A stretch of 52,633 nt of DNA, taken from NCBI RefSeq assembly GCF_001559865.1, contig NZ_LOHE01000071.1, forward strand, positions 1-52,633, read 5' to 3'. Shown in pieces: positions 1 through 10,000 of the stretch. Source of the stretch: Abyssisolibacter fermentans (lineage in GTDB: Bacteria; Bacillota; Clostridia; Tissierellales; MCWD3). Position 1 is the stretch's first letter. Each line of letters opens with the position of its first letter. The position numbers were made by a program, and so were the translations under genes. The notes under the pieces were generated by a model that saw only the letters and a list, made by a program, of their open reading frames with translations, searched no databases and was not told the DNA's origin.

Positions 1-75
1 ATGGTAAACCGTATCATAAATAACTGCGATTTTCTCATAGTATGATTTAACACATGATAATATATATAGAATTAT

Positions 76-237
76 CCCTGATTATTCATATAACTTTGAA
101 TAATATGCTGTATAGTTCTGAATTAGAAGATTTCAGTGAATTCGAAGGCATACCGAGTTGGTATGTCGAGAATTTAATGGGCATCTTCTAATCAGAAGGA
201 TGCAGTAGAGTATTTAATTTTCTATGAATAATCTGGG
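76..237. repeat. MITE-like repeat, copy 1 (162 bp)
   Basis: Terminal inverted repeats CCCTGATTATTCATA (left) and TATGAATAATCTGGG (right) match at 14 of 15 positions. They are flanked by a direct ATTAT on both sides (71-75 and 238-242), which looks like a 5-bp target-site duplication. Inside are two further hairpins, GCATACC/GGTATGT near 150-168 and GCATCTTCT/AGAAGGATGC near 181-204. A second, more diverged copy lies at 47311-47470. No coding capacity is seen. The ends and the duplication suggest a short non-autonomous transposon, and the internal hairpins leave open a structured RNA. Nothing else was recognised in bases 1-75 or 243-378. Confidence 0.75.
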
Positions 238-378
238 ATTATATAAATAATTAGTAATAATAGCTTTTTTATCAAATAAATTTTGATATAATAGACTAGA
301 CAAAATATCATAAAGTATTAAAAATTCAATTACATTATTAATAGAAAATAAAAATAATTTATATATTAAGAAGAAAGG

Positions 379-1518
379 ATGAAAATTTTGAACGAAAGCG
401 AACAATCTCAAAATGACAAAAAAAAATTACTCAGAGTTATGTTTCTTATTATCTTTGGAGTATTATTTTACATGTTTGTCAGTCAAAAAGCTTACATACA
501 GTGGGCTTACAACATCATAAAACCAATTTTACAAGCATTTATTATAGCATATCTTCTAAATCCTTTGGTTAAAATACTATGCAAAAGATTTAAAATCAAA
601 AAAGGTATAAGTATAATTATAATAATAGCCTTATTAATTGCAATTTTATTTTTCGTACTGTATATTATGATACCAAATTTAGTTAGCAGTTTTGTTTCTC
701 TTACAGAAAATTTACCATCTGTTGAACAAATATCTAACTCAATTGATCATTTTTTAGATACTTATGTTGATAAAAGAATTGCTGACCTTGTTAAAAAGAA
801 CTCTAATAATCTGTTAACTATGACTTTAGAAAAATCAAAAGTATTTTTAACTGATTTTTTACAAAACTTTATAGATAAAACACTATCTATAACTACAAGT
901 ATTATTAGTTTGCTAATCAGTTTAATCATTGCAATATATATGCTTTTAGACAAAGACGATTTAACAGCTAGAATCAAAAGATTTATCTATGCTTATAATA
1001 AAAAAGAAACAGCTGATTATATATTAAACATTGGAAAGAAAAGTAATGAAGCTTTCTTAAGTTATATAAATGGTAAATTTATTGATTCTCTTATAATAGG
1101 GATTCTATGTTTTATACTATTCTCGATAGCAAGAATTCCTTATGCATCAATACTTGCTCTAATTATTGGAATAACTAACATGATTGAATATTTTGGACCA
1201 TTTATAGGTGCCGTACCAGCAATTCTAATAACATTATTTACAAACCCTTCAAAAGTCATATGGGTGGGAATACTTATATTTGCTCTTCAACAATTTGATG
1301 GACTATATCTAGGTCCAAAGATAGTCGGTAAAAAAGTTGGTGCAAGAGCTTTCTGGATAATTATAGCGGTTACTATAGGTGGAGCTATCTTGGGAGTACC
1401 AGGTATGGTTTTAGGTGTTCCTTCTATGGTGCTAATTAAAAATTTAGTTGAACAATCAGTTGATAAAAGATTAAAGAAAAAAGGCATGAGTAAATTTGAA
1501 ATTGATAAATTGAAATAA
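379..1518 (+). CDS. AI-2E family membrane permease
   Basis: The 379-aa product is a polytopic inner-membrane protein of the AI-2E/YdiK/YtvI transporter family. It has hydrophobic segments near residues 18-35, 45-60, 73-95, 165-190, 230-300 (several) and 320-355, and the family-typical conserved C-terminal half with EYFGPFIGAVPA and a GxxLGVPGMVLGVP motif. Substrates of this family are mostly unproven; some members act as Na+/H+ antiporters or export small molecules. The start is ambiguous: the ribosome site AAGAAAGG directly abuts the ATG at 379, while an in-frame TTG at 388 has 8-nt spacing and may be the real start (376 aa). It is a single-gene unit closed by a terminator at 1537-1572. Family call is firm, substrate unknown. 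Confidence 0.88.
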   Translation: MKILNESEQSQNDKKKLLRVMFLIIFGVLFYMFVSQKAYIQWAYNIIKPILQAFIIAYLLNPLVKILCKRFKIKKGISIIIIIALLIAILFFVLYIMIPNLVSSFVSLTENLPSVEQISNSIDHFLDTYVDKRIADLVKKNSNNLLTMTLEKSKVFLTDFLQNFIDKTLSITTSIISLLISLIIAIYMLLDKDDLTARIKRFIYAYNKKETADYILNIGKKSNEAFLSYINGKFIDSLIIGILCFILFSIARIPYASILALIIGITNMIEYFGPFIGAVPAILITLFTNPSKVIWVGILIFALQQFDGLYLGPKIVGKKVGARAFWIIIAVTIGGAILGVPGMVLGVPSMVLIKNLVEQSVDKRLKKKGMSKFEIDKLK

Positions 1519-1536
1519 AACTTATAAATAAACATC

Positions 1537-1572
1537 AAAAATCAGCATGCTAATTGCTTGCTGATTTTTTTA
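1537..1572 (+). terminator. Rho-independent terminator after the permease gene
   Basis: Stem AAATCAGCA / TGCTGATTT around an 11-nt loop, followed by a T-run. The A-run on its left also makes it usable on the minus strand. Confidence 0.85.
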
Positions 1573-1639
1573 TATATTATTAATAATTACATATAATACT
1601 AAGAAATTAATATTTAATCTATTTTTATGTCATTTTTTG

Positions 1640-1648
1640 TGATATAAT
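1640..1648 (+). promoter_or_regulatory. Extended -10 promoter of typA
   Basis: TGATATAAT (TGN plus a consensus TATAAT) lies 32 nt upstream of the typA ATG at 1681. No good -35 box is visible, as is common for extended -10 promoters. Confidence 0.6.
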
Positions 1649-1680
1649 TAATGTTTGTTAATCGAAAGGAGCAAAAAAAA

Positions 1681-3501
1681 ATGAATATTAGAAATATAGC
1701 AATAATTGCACACGTTGATCATGGTAAAACTACCTTGGTTGATGAGATGTTAAAGCAAAGCGGTACGTTTCGTGAAAACCAAGCTGTTGCTGAAAGAGTT
1801 ATGGATAGTAATGCTCTTGAACGTGAAAGAGGTATAACTATATTATCTAAAAATACTGCTGTAACTTATAATGATACTAAAATAAATATTGTTGATACAC
1901 CAGGCCATGCTGACTTCGGTGGAGAAGTTGAACGTGTACTAAAAATGGTAGATGGAGTTATTCTTATAGTTGATGCTTTTGAAGGTGCTATGCCGCAAAC
2001 AAGATTTGTACTAAAAAATGCTCTTGAATTAAATTTACCAGTTATATTATGTGTAAATAAAATTGATCGTCCAGGGGCAAGACCTGAAGAAGTAGTAGAT
2101 GAAGTACTTGATTTATTCATTTCGTTAGAAGCAACAGATGATCAAATAGAATTTCCTATTGTCTATGCTTCTGCTAAAAATGGTACGTCCTCATTAGAGC
2201 CTAATACTCAAAATGATTCCATGAAAGATCTATTTGATACTATACTTAAGCATATACCAGCTCCAAGTGGAGATATTGAAAATTCGCTACAAATGTTAAT
2301 TTCAACAATCGACTACAATTCATATGTTGGAAGAATAGGTATCGGAAAGATATCTCATGGAACAATTGCCAAAGGACAGGAAGTAATAATAGTAAATAAA
2401 GATCACGAGGATTTAAAGAAAAAAGTTCGTATTACTAAACTTATGTCTTTTGATGGTCTTGGTCGTGTCGAAGTTGAATCTGCAAATGCAGGAGAAATCA
2501 TAGCATTATCAGGTATTGAAAATATTACTATAGGTGATACAATATGTGATCCTAACAAACCTGAAGCTCTTGACTTTGTTACAATATCTGAACCTACACT
2601 GTCAATGGTTTTCTCTGTTAATAACGGACCTTTAGCAGGTAGAGAAGGAAGTTTGGTAACATCAAGACAAATACGTGAAAGATTGTATAGACAATTGCAG
2701 ACAGATGTTAGTTTAAAAGTAGAGGATACAGATTCAACTGATGCATTCAAAGTTTTTGGAAGAGGCGAATTGCATTTAACAATTTTGATTGAAACTATGC
2801 GTAGAGAAGGTTTTGAATTTATGGTTTCTAAACCAGAAGTTTTATTCAAACGTGAAAACGGAAAACTTCTTGAACCAATGGAAAAAGTAACTATAGATGT
2901 AGCAGATGAATATACAGGCTCTGTTATAGAAAAATTAGGAATCAGAAAAGGTGAACTTATCAATATGCTTCCTTATGGTATAGGTCATACAAGAATGGAG
3001 TTTTCTATACCTACCAGAGGTCTAATAGGTTATAGATCTAAATTTATGACTGATACAAAGGGTACAGGTATAATGAACTCTATATTTGATGGTTATGGCC
3101 GTCAGAAGGGAGAAATTCCTCACAGAACTTTTGGTTCATTAATAGCTACTGAATCAGGAGTATCTGTAACATATGGTTTATATAACGCTCAAGATAGAGG
3201 GCAGTTATTTATTGGACCAGGTGTAGATGTTTATGAAGGTATGATTATAGGTATGAATCCTAAAGGACAAGATATTGATATCAACCCTTGTAAAAGGAAA
3301 CAGCTTACTAGTATTCGTTCCACAAGTTCAGATGAAAAATTATTCCTAACACCACCTATAATTTTTTCATTAGAAGAAGCTATAGAATTTATTGATGATG
3401 ATGAATTAGTAGAAATTACACCAAAAAGCATTAGAATTAGGAAAAAAATACTTTCTAAAACATTACGAGTTAAAGATATGAATAGGAAAAAAAGAATTTA
3501 A
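1681..3501 (+). CDS. typA: Ribosome-associated GTPase TypA/BipA
   Basis: 606-aa translational GTPase of the EF-G-like TypA/BipA family, acting on the ribosome in stress and cold adaptation and in late 50S assembly. The G motifs are in order: AHVDHGKT (G1, residues ~11-18), ERGITI (G2), DTPGH (G3), NKID (G4) and SAK (G5). They are followed by the domain II beta-barrel, EF-G-like domains and the TypA-specific C-terminus with FDGYGRQKGEI and LFLTPP. The frame is open from 1651, but the ATG at 1681 is chosen because GAAAGGAG sits about 9 nt before it and the protein then starts MNIRNIAIIAHVDHGKT like its homologues. Full length for the family. Monocistronic between an extended -10 promoter and a strong terminator. 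Confidence 0.97.
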   Translation: MNIRNIAIIAHVDHGKTTLVDEMLKQSGTFRENQAVAERVMDSNALERERGITILSKNTAVTYNDTKINIVDTPGHADFGGEVERVLKMVDGVILIVDAFEGAMPQTRFVLKNALELNLPVILCVNKIDRPGARPEEVVDEVLDLFISLEATDDQIEFPIVYASAKNGTSSLEPNTQNDSMKDLFDTILKHIPAPSGDIENSLQMLISTIDYNSYVGRIGIGKISHGTIAKGQEVIIVNKDHEDLKKKVRITKLMSFDGLGRVEVESANAGEIIALSGIENITIGDTICDPNKPEALDFVTISEPTLSMVFSVNNGPLAGREGSLVTSRQIRERLYRQLQTDVSLKVEDTDSTDAFKVFGRGELHLTILIETMRREGFEFMVSKPEVLFKRENGKLLEPMEKVTIDVADEYTGSVIEKLGIRKGELINMLPYGIGHTRMEFSIPTRGLIGYRSKFMTDTKGTGIMNSIFDGYGRQKGEIPHRTFGSLIATESGVSVTYGLYNAQDRGQLFIGPGVDVYEGMIIGMNPKGQDIDINPCKRKQLTSIRSTSSDEKLFLTPPIIFSLEEAIEFIDDDELVEITPKSIRIRKKILSKTLRVKDMNRKKRI

Positions 3502-3608
3502 GAATAAACGATTCACACCAAATTAAAAATTTGTGTTCTGTATATAATAAAGCTGGTGATATAATTTCATCTATATAACCAGCATATAATTATCAGTTTA
3601 ATTCATTT
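3502..3608. other. typA 3' untranslated region with weak hairpins
   Basis: Two imperfect inverted repeats are visible: ACACCAAATT/AATTTGTGT near 3515-3537, and AGCTGGT/ACCAGC near 3551-3584. No open frame or promoter was recognised. The gene-free stretch continues through the terminator at 3609-3643 to the small peptide gene at 3856; in 3644-3840 I see nothing I can name. Confidence 0.35.
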
Positions 3609-3643
3609 AACTAAGGCTAGCAACTACTAGCCTTAGTTTTTTG
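3609..3643 (+). terminator. Rho-independent terminator after typA
   Basis: Near-perfect stem AACTAAGGCTAG / CTAGCCTTAGTT with a short loop and a T6 tail. One of the strongest terminators in the window. Confidence 0.9.
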
Positions 3644-3855
3644 TTGTATATGCAAATCTTTATCAGTAAACATCATTATCTATTAAGTATAATCAAAGCT
3701 CAGTCCATGTATCTATTCCTTGTATTTATAAAACTAATTATGTTTATTTCATATATGCAATTTTTACCAATGAATTGGAACATATTTAACCGACGAATTA
3801 TCTAATATATAGACTAAATAAAATTAGCGAGATTACATAAGAAGGGAGGATAGTT

Positions 3856-4005
3856 ATGAAAAAAATTTTAAAGAAAGTTAATACAAGTACTATTGTTAAA
3901 TTCTCACCACCAGCTTGTATTTGTTATTGCACACCAAATCAAGATGATCTTAGTTCTTTTTATTATGAACATAATAAAGCTGGGCATATAGACCCTGAGG
4001 TTTAG
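3856..4005 (+). CDS. Small cysteine-motif peptide, candidate RiPP/bacteriocin precursor
   Basis: A 49-codon gene, preceded by an excellent ribosome site (AGGGAGGA, 5 nt before the ATG) and followed by a bidirectional terminator at 4040-4088, so it looks like a complete small transcription unit. The peptide has a lysine-rich start (MKKILKKVN), then FSPPACICYCTPNQ with three cysteines spaced CxCxC, then an acidic hydrophilic tail ending HIDPEV. It has no obvious signal peptide. A leader beginning MKK..KK, a TI/TV stretch and a CxC core recall the small clostridial bacteriocin-precursor families such as the CLI_3235 type, but the match is from memory and weak. No radical-SAM, YcaO or lanthipeptide enzyme is encoded nearby, so any modifying enzyme would be elsewhere. 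It could also be a metal-binding or signalling peptide. Confidence 0.6.
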   Translation: MKKILKKVNTSTIVKFSPPACICYCTPNQDDLSSFYYEHNKAGHIDPEV

Positions 4006-4039
4006 TTAAAACCAAATACTTAAAATAATATAACATTAA

Positions 4040-4088
4040 AAAGGCTACATTAACCTATATTAGAAGGTTTAATATGTAGCCTTGTTTT
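4040..4088. terminator. Bidirectional terminator
   Basis: Stem AAGGCTACATTAACC / GGTTTAATATGTAGCCTT (with a small bulge), with an A-run on the left and T-rich sequence on the right. It can close both the plus-strand peptide gene and the minus-strand NRPS operon, whose last gene stops at 4110. Confidence 0.8.
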
Positions 4089-4109
4089 CATTGGTAGTAA
4101 TATAATTCA

Positions 4110-4754
4110 CTAGCTATTACTATATGCCTCTTTTTCATTGTAATATTTTACAGTTTCCCACTTTGTCTCTACTTCATTAGCAATTATATAGTATTTTTCA
4201 TTCCACAAGGTATGCTCCAAACAAATTACAAAACCTTGTGTTTCATAACCTTCTGAAAATTTTATTATTTCATCAATTTCATCTTTATTCGCAAATCTGA
4301 AATTATTTACACTAAAAATCTGCCCTGGGCAAATCATAAATTGTACATCTCTAAACACTATCTCTAATTCATGATAATAACAAAAATCAAAGCTTCCTTT
4401 CAAGACCAGTTCATAACCATTGTTTCTCAATATACAAAAATCTTCTATATTTTTATCTTCTATTTTATTTTGAAGTTTTTCAAGTTCTTCCCTGATCATT
4501 GATTTCATTATAGCTCTTGTTTTCTTGTACTGTGAAGAAATAATACCTTCACGCTCATACAAATCTGAGGTTGTTATAGCTTCTTCACAGGATAAAATCA
4601 CATCATTAATCTTGTCAGATAAATTTGGATTGCTTATTAAATCATTTACGTCTTTTAGTTTTTTTGTCCATTGTCTCAGTGATGATAAATTTCTGCTGTT
4701 GGCTTTCATATGCTCTAAAGCATTACTTATTCTTAAAATAATACTATCATTCAT
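4110..4754 (-). CDS. Uncharacterised protein at the end of the NRPS operon
   Basis: 214 aa; I do not recognise the family. It is soluble and highly charged, with no signal peptide or membrane segment. The N-terminal 115 residues look helical (MNDSIILRISNALEHMK..., later EELEKLQNKIEDKN). The C-terminal half looks beta-rich with several aromatic residues (FDFCYYHELEIVF, YYIIANEVETKWE). It starts 45 nt after the phosphopantetheinyl transferase stop and is followed by the terminator at 4040-4088, so it is probably the last gene of the biosynthetic operon. The context would allow an accessory or self-protection role, but nothing in the sequence shows one. Confidence 0.8.
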   Translation of the reverse strand: MNDSIILRISNALEHMKANSRNLSSLRQWTKKLKDVNDLISNPNLSDKINDVILSCEEAITTSDLYEREGIISSQYKKTRAIMKSMIREELEKLQNKIEDKNIEDFCILRNNGYELVLKGSFDFCYYHELEIVFRDVQFMICPGQIFSVNNFRFANKDEIDEIIKFSEGYETQGFVICLEHTLWNEKYYIIANEVETKWETVKYYNEKEAYSNS

Positions 4755-4799
4755 TTTATCACCTTTGCCCTTAGTCTTATTAGCATAATAAACCCTTTA

Positions 4800-5495
4800 C
4801 TATAGTTTACTACTTTTCATTTTTTTGTCAAGTAGGCTGCTTGTCACAAAATCAATAAAATTTAACTTTTTTCGTGAACATACAGTTAAACAGTATTTAT
4901 TTTCTAATATAATTTGTGAACAATAATAATTATTTGACGTATTTTTATCTTTTATATAAATTTTATTATTATCCTCTATAACAACGGAAAATGAGTTAGT
5001 TTTTTTTGATAATCCAACTCCTAATAATTTTAAATAACTTTCTTTTGCTGTCCATATTTTATAGAATCCTAACAGTTTTTTATCTTTATGCAAGCTTTCA
5101 AGCCATTTGTTTTCAGTTTCAGTAAAAAAAGATTTTGCTATATCAAACATATCATTCATTGGTCTTATTTCTTCAATATCTATACCAACTAAATCCGAAT
5201 CAACAACACCTACTACATAATCACCTGAATGAGAGATATTGAAATTTTTATTATAGTTTTTTAAGTATGGCTTACCATAACTATTAAAGGCAAATTCTAA
5301 ATTTTCATTATTTATAGATAATTCATCACATAAAATATTTCTAATTAAAACATCTCCAATAAGTGACCTAAGCTGATCCTTCTTATGTCTATACCTCAAT
5401 ATTCTTTCAGCTTTTTTATCAGAAACATACTCCAAAAAATCACTAAACAACTCTTCATCAATGTAATTTTCAAGCTTTATAATGTGTACTTTCAT
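4800..5495 (-). CDS. Sfp-type 4'-phosphopantetheinyl transferase
   Basis: 231-aa Sfp/EntD-family enzyme that moves the phosphopantetheine arm from CoA to the conserved serine of each carrier (T) domain, turning apo-NRPS to holo. The diagnostic motifs are present: SYGKPYL with FNISHSGDYV (residues ~72-93), the Mg-binding GIDIE (104-108) and WTAKESYLKL (148-157), i.e. the WxxKExxxK signature. Length matches Sfp (~224 aa). Its start overlaps the peptidase gene by 26 nt, with AGGAAGG upstream, so it is co-translated with the cluster and likely serves the seven T domains of the three synthetases. Its presence inside the operon supports an intact, self-sufficient pathway. Confidence 0.95.
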   Translation of the reverse strand: MKVHIIKLENYIDEELFSDFLEYVSDKKAERILRYRHKKDQLRSLIGDVLIRNILCDELSINNENLEFAFNSYGKPYLKNYNKNFNISHSGDYVVGVVDSDLVGIDIEEIRPMNDMFDIAKSFFTETENKWLESLHKDKKLLGFYKIWTAKESYLKLLGVGLSKKTNSFSVVIEDNNKIYIKDKNTSNNYYCSQIILENKYCLTVCSRKKLNFIDFVTSSLLDKKMKSSKL

Positions 5496-6945
5496 TATAT
5501 CCGACCTTCCTAAAAGCTTGTTTTAATATAATATATATATATAATAACCACATGTATGATGCTAAGAAAATAATAGATACTTTAAAGCTGTTTGGCATAA
5601 AAACAGAAGTTACTTGCCAAGATGCATCTCTTATAATTTGCGGTAGAAACCAAAATATAAAACTAACTAATATAATGAAAATCCCAAAAACTGATAATAT
5701 TAGCATCTTACTAAGTTTCATCTTAGTAAAACTTCTCTCGTGTTTAAAAATACCAATAAATAATTTTGAAAATAAATGTAAATGAAATAAAATCATACAC
5801 GACAAAATAATTATCGCTATAGATGAAATCTTATCCATTTTTTTGTTACTATCATCCATTTCATATTGAGGAGAAGCTCCTATGCACATTGTGGCTAAGT
5901 TTTGACATATGTTAATAACACCAGTTGAATTAACATTGGTAAGAACTGCAACTGCAACTTCATCATCAGGACGTAAAACAACATATGAAGTGTAATTTGG
6001 ATTAATACCTCCATGACATACCTCTGTCCCAGATTTATCTTTGTGATAATACCACCCGCAAGAATAATTAAATTCTCCATTAATAACTTTTAAATTGTCT
6101 ATATTATTATCATAGATTATTTGACCTAATTTACTATCATCTCCACCAAGCTGTATTTTAAGCCATTTTTCCATATCATTTGCATTGCTTATGAAATAAC
6201 CCGCGGGTTTATTTCCTCTGTATATTGGTGCTTCATACTTATGCGGTCTGAAAAAGAAATATTTATATCCTTTTGCTATATTATTTTCATCTCTAAATAA
6301 CACTGTTTCATTTAATCCTAATTCATCTAATATCTCTTTTTTCATATATTCTTCAAATGATTTTCCTGTCACTTTTTCAATAATTAAACCTAATACATCA
6401 TAATTTATTGTTGCGTATCTAAATTTTTCTCCCGGCTTACTTATTAAATCTACACCTATCAATGTTTTAACAGTTTCCTCTAATGCATTTTTTTCATTAG
6501 ATATTGGTATGTTATTTATTGTTTTAAAAGGAACACCGCTTGTTTGGTTTAGAAAATGTTTTATTTTTAAATCTACAATTTCACCATTATATTTCATTTT
6601 AAGATACGGCAAATATTTTGCAACTGAATCATTTACATTAAGCAATCCTTCATCTTTAAGTTTTAAAATCCCAACCGCTGTAAACGCTTTGCTATTAGAC
6701 CCTAATTCAAATAGTGTTTGCTCTGTAACCTCTATTTTATTTTCAATATCAGCAAAACCATAGCCTTTTTTTAGCACCGTTTCATTTCCTTTTATTACAA
6801 CTACAGCTGCCCCTGGTATATCATACTGCTTCATCTTGTCTTTTATATATTGATCAAAATCTTCATTTGTATAATCTACTGCTAAAGCAGTACTAAAGCA
6901 TAAACCCAAAATAATCAGAACACTCATTATTCTAAATGCTTTCAT
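5470..6945 (-). CDS. ClbP/XcnG-like membrane-anchored prodrug peptidase (S12, beta-lactamase fold)
   Basis: 491 aa. In order: a signal peptide (residues 1-22, hydrophobic core VLIILGLCFSTALA); a beta-lactamase/penicillin-binding fold with the catalytic SxxK as S83-N-S-K86, the YxN-type motif as Y177-A-T179, and HGG (311-313) in the KTG position; then three hydrophobic helices at about 374-398, 413-437 and 453-476. A periplasm-facing S12 domain plus three C-terminal helices is the layout of ClbP (504 aa, S95/K98/Y186) and XcnG, which cleave N-acyl-D-Asn from colibactin and xenocoumacin precursors. T179 replaces the usual Asn of YxN; I recall ClbP having Ser there, used to read the D-Asn side chain. 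The gene directly follows the D-Asn starter module (95 nt). ATG has AAGGGGTG upstream. Inferred role: last-step activation of the peptide outside the membrane, and self-protection. Alternative: an ordinary D-alanyl carboxypeptidase or esterase homologue. Confidence 0.85.
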   Translation of the reverse strand: MKAFRIMSVLIILGLCFSTALAVDYTNEDFDQYIKDKMKQYDIPGAAVVVIKGNETVLKKGYGFADIENKIEVTEQTLFELGSNSKAFTAVGILKLKDEGLLNVNDSVAKYLPYLKMKYNGEIVDLKIKHFLNQTSGVPFKTINNIPISNEKNALEETVKTLIGVDLISKPGEKFRYATINYDVLGLIIEKVTGKSFEEYMKKEILDELGLNETVLFRDENNIAKGYKYFFFRPHKYEAPIYRGNKPAGYFISNANDMEKWLKIQLGGDDSKLGQIIYDNNIDNLKVINGEFNYSCGWYYHKDKSGTEVCHGGINPNYTSYVVLRPDDEVAVAVLTNVNSTGVINICQNLATMCIGASPQYEMDDSNKKMDKISSIAIIILSCMILFHLHLFSKLFIGIFKHERSFTKMKLSKMLILSVFGIFIILVSFIFWFLPQIIRDASWQVTSVFMPNSFKVSIIFLASYMWLLYIYIILKQAFRKVGYNESTHYKA

Positions 6946-7040
6946 GTTTTCACCCCTTTATACCTTTATATTAGTTAGTTGCAAAATACCAATACATTCA
7001 TTGAAAAACATCTAATGATTTCTTTGAAAACGCGACTTCA

Positions 7041-10000
7041 CTACATAAACAAAATATCCAAATCATCTTGCGAAATATCAACTGAATCAAAGTCAGACGG
7101 TGTAAATTCTCTACCCTCTTTATTCTCGCAGCTTTTAACTATTTCATCAAGTTTATTTACAAAACAATCTAATATTTTTTGAACAGTTTCAATTTCAAAA
7201 TTATTTCTACTAAATAGAATGCTAATATTTATCTGCTCATTTATTTTCATAATATTAATATCCATTAGCGAAGTTAGTTCATTATCCTCGCCTATATCAA
7301 TTCCTGAATCTGATAAGGCAAAATATTCATTTATTACACTATCAAAATCACCTAAATAATTTAATCTAATATATTTCTTAACATCATCATTAAATCTATT
7401 GTTCAAATATTTCTCTATACTATAATCAAATCCGTTATTTGGAATATTTCTTATTTGCTCCTTCAATGATTTTATTTTATCACTCACGCTACCCAAATTT
7501 ATTGTAAAATAAGCTGGAAATATAGTTGTAAACCAACCTATAGTTCTTGATGTATCTATACTAGGATTAATATCCTCTCTACCGTGTCCTTCTAGTTCTA
7601 ATATGATATCATTTTCATCTGTCATATCAGATAATGTTAAAGCTAAAGACGATATTAATACTTCACTTAAAGACATTCCGTAAATAGCATTCATTCTATC
7701 AAGTAATTCTTTTGTCTTATCCTTATTGATAACTTTATTTATTGCTATAGAATTATTTATTAAAGCTTGTCCTTTATTAAAATCTACAGGATATTCAAAA
7801 TCACAATTATGCACCATACTCCAATAAGGTAGCTGCTCTTTGAAATCAGTATTTTTATATACCATAAGTTCATTTGCCCATTTTTTATAGGAATGAGTTT
7901 TTGGTGATAACTCTATTTCTAACCCTGAGCTTAGTTGTTTTAAACTCTTAAAAAAATCTTCTAAGAATATCCTAAATGACACTCCGTCTACAGATAAATG
8001 ATGTGCTGTAAATAAAATTATCTGTCTATCACCTAAATTAAAAAATCCTGTTTTTAATAACAAACCATTTTCTATGTCAAAATTAGATTTTAACCTATCT
8101 GACAAATATTTGATTTTTTCTTTTTGTACATCATAAGAATCATTTGTTAGGTCATAGTAGTACACATTGTTTTCATCCAGAACATTATTATTATAAAATA
8201 GCTCATCCTTATTTCTATCATAGTTTATTCTAAAGGAATCATGCTTTTTAATTAGCGTTTTTATAACAGTTTTTATATCCTCATAATTCACAACTTCTTT
8301 TAATTCTATTGTTATTGATTGATTATAATAATTAGCATTTTCAAATTTATTATCAAAAAACCATTTCATAATTGGTGTTTTTTTGATAACACCATCAATC
8401 AAACCTTGTTTAGCTTTTGGTTTACTATCTTCTAAGCTTATACTTAAAGCTATTTCTTTTATCAGTTCATTAGATAGTATGTCTTTTGGTTTTATATGAT
8501 AACCTCTGTCTCTTAATCTTGATGAAATTTGTATAGCTTTTATCGAATCACCGCCAAGATAAAAATAGTTATCCTCCATGCTTATAGCATCAATTCTTAA
8601 CACTTCCTTCATAACTTCTACAAGTGCCTTTTCTGTCTCATTACTACAGTTTACAAAATCAACTTTATCTTTATTAATTTGCGGCAATGCATCTTTATCC
8701 AGTTTACCATTTACTGTAAGCGGAATATGGTCAATATTATTAATAAACGAAGGAATCATATAATTTGGAACATATTTTGCCACCCATTGCTTTAATTCTT
8801 TTTCGTCAAAATCACTACATACTACATAGGCATAAATACTGTTATTTTTTACTATAGCTACAGCTTGCTTGACCTTTTCATTTTCCATCAAACATTGTTC
8901 AATTTCCTCAAGTTCTATCCGAAATCCTCTTAGTTTTACTTGATTATCTGTTCTTCCTGAGTAAATAATATTATTGTCTTCTAGACGCTTAGCTAAGTCA
9001 CCAGTTTTGTACATCAAACTATTGTCACTGAAAGGGTTAGATATAAACCTTTCTTCTGTTATCTCTGCTTTATTTAAGTACCCTATTGATAAACAATCTC
9101 CTGATATATAAAGCTCTCCTATTACTCCACTCGGAACTAAATTCAAATCTCTGCTTAAAATATATATTTTTACGTTTTCTATAGGTCTGCCTATAGGAAC
9201 TGATACTTCTTTATCATGATTTATATCGTATTTATAAATCATACATCCAACTGTTGCTTCTGTAGGTCCATATTCATTGTAAATATCAATTCTGCCATCA
9301 AATTTGTTATAGATATCATTGGCAAGATTAGTCTTTAAAGCTTCTCCTCCAACTATCATTCTTTTTATTGAAGTATTTGTAACAAAAATATCTTTTATTA
9401 TTGATAAATGTGAAGGTGTCAATTTTATAACTGTAACGATATTATCTTTTAATATTTTCTCAAGAACAAATTCGCTGCCGTCATCATCATATACAGCAAT
9501 TGCGTTACCTGATATTAACGGTGTAAATATTGATGTAATAGTCAAATCAAATGCTATAGAAGAATAAAATGCAAACACTTCATCTTTACCCCTCTGCGTA
9601 TAATTTTTAACTGAAGCACATATATAATTAACTAAGCTTCTGTGATTAATCATTACACCTTTAGGTCTTCCTGTAGTTCCTGACGTATATATTATATAAG
9701 CCAAATCATCTGGCTTTGCTGTTGACTCAAAATTTTCTACTTGATTTTGTCTCTCAAGGATATCATTAATATTTAATGTCTTTATATCAAAATTAAGTTC
9801 TTCGCCCATGTTTGACAGCATTATAGAAGCATTTGAATCATTGAGCATGTAATTAATTCTCTCTCTCGGATATTCAATATCTATTGGTAGATAAACACCA
9901 CCTGTTTTGAGTATACCTAAAATTGCAGCTATTATTTCAGGTGAGTGTTTTCCCATTACTGCTATTATATCACCTTTTTCAATGCCAATTTCTTTTAAAT

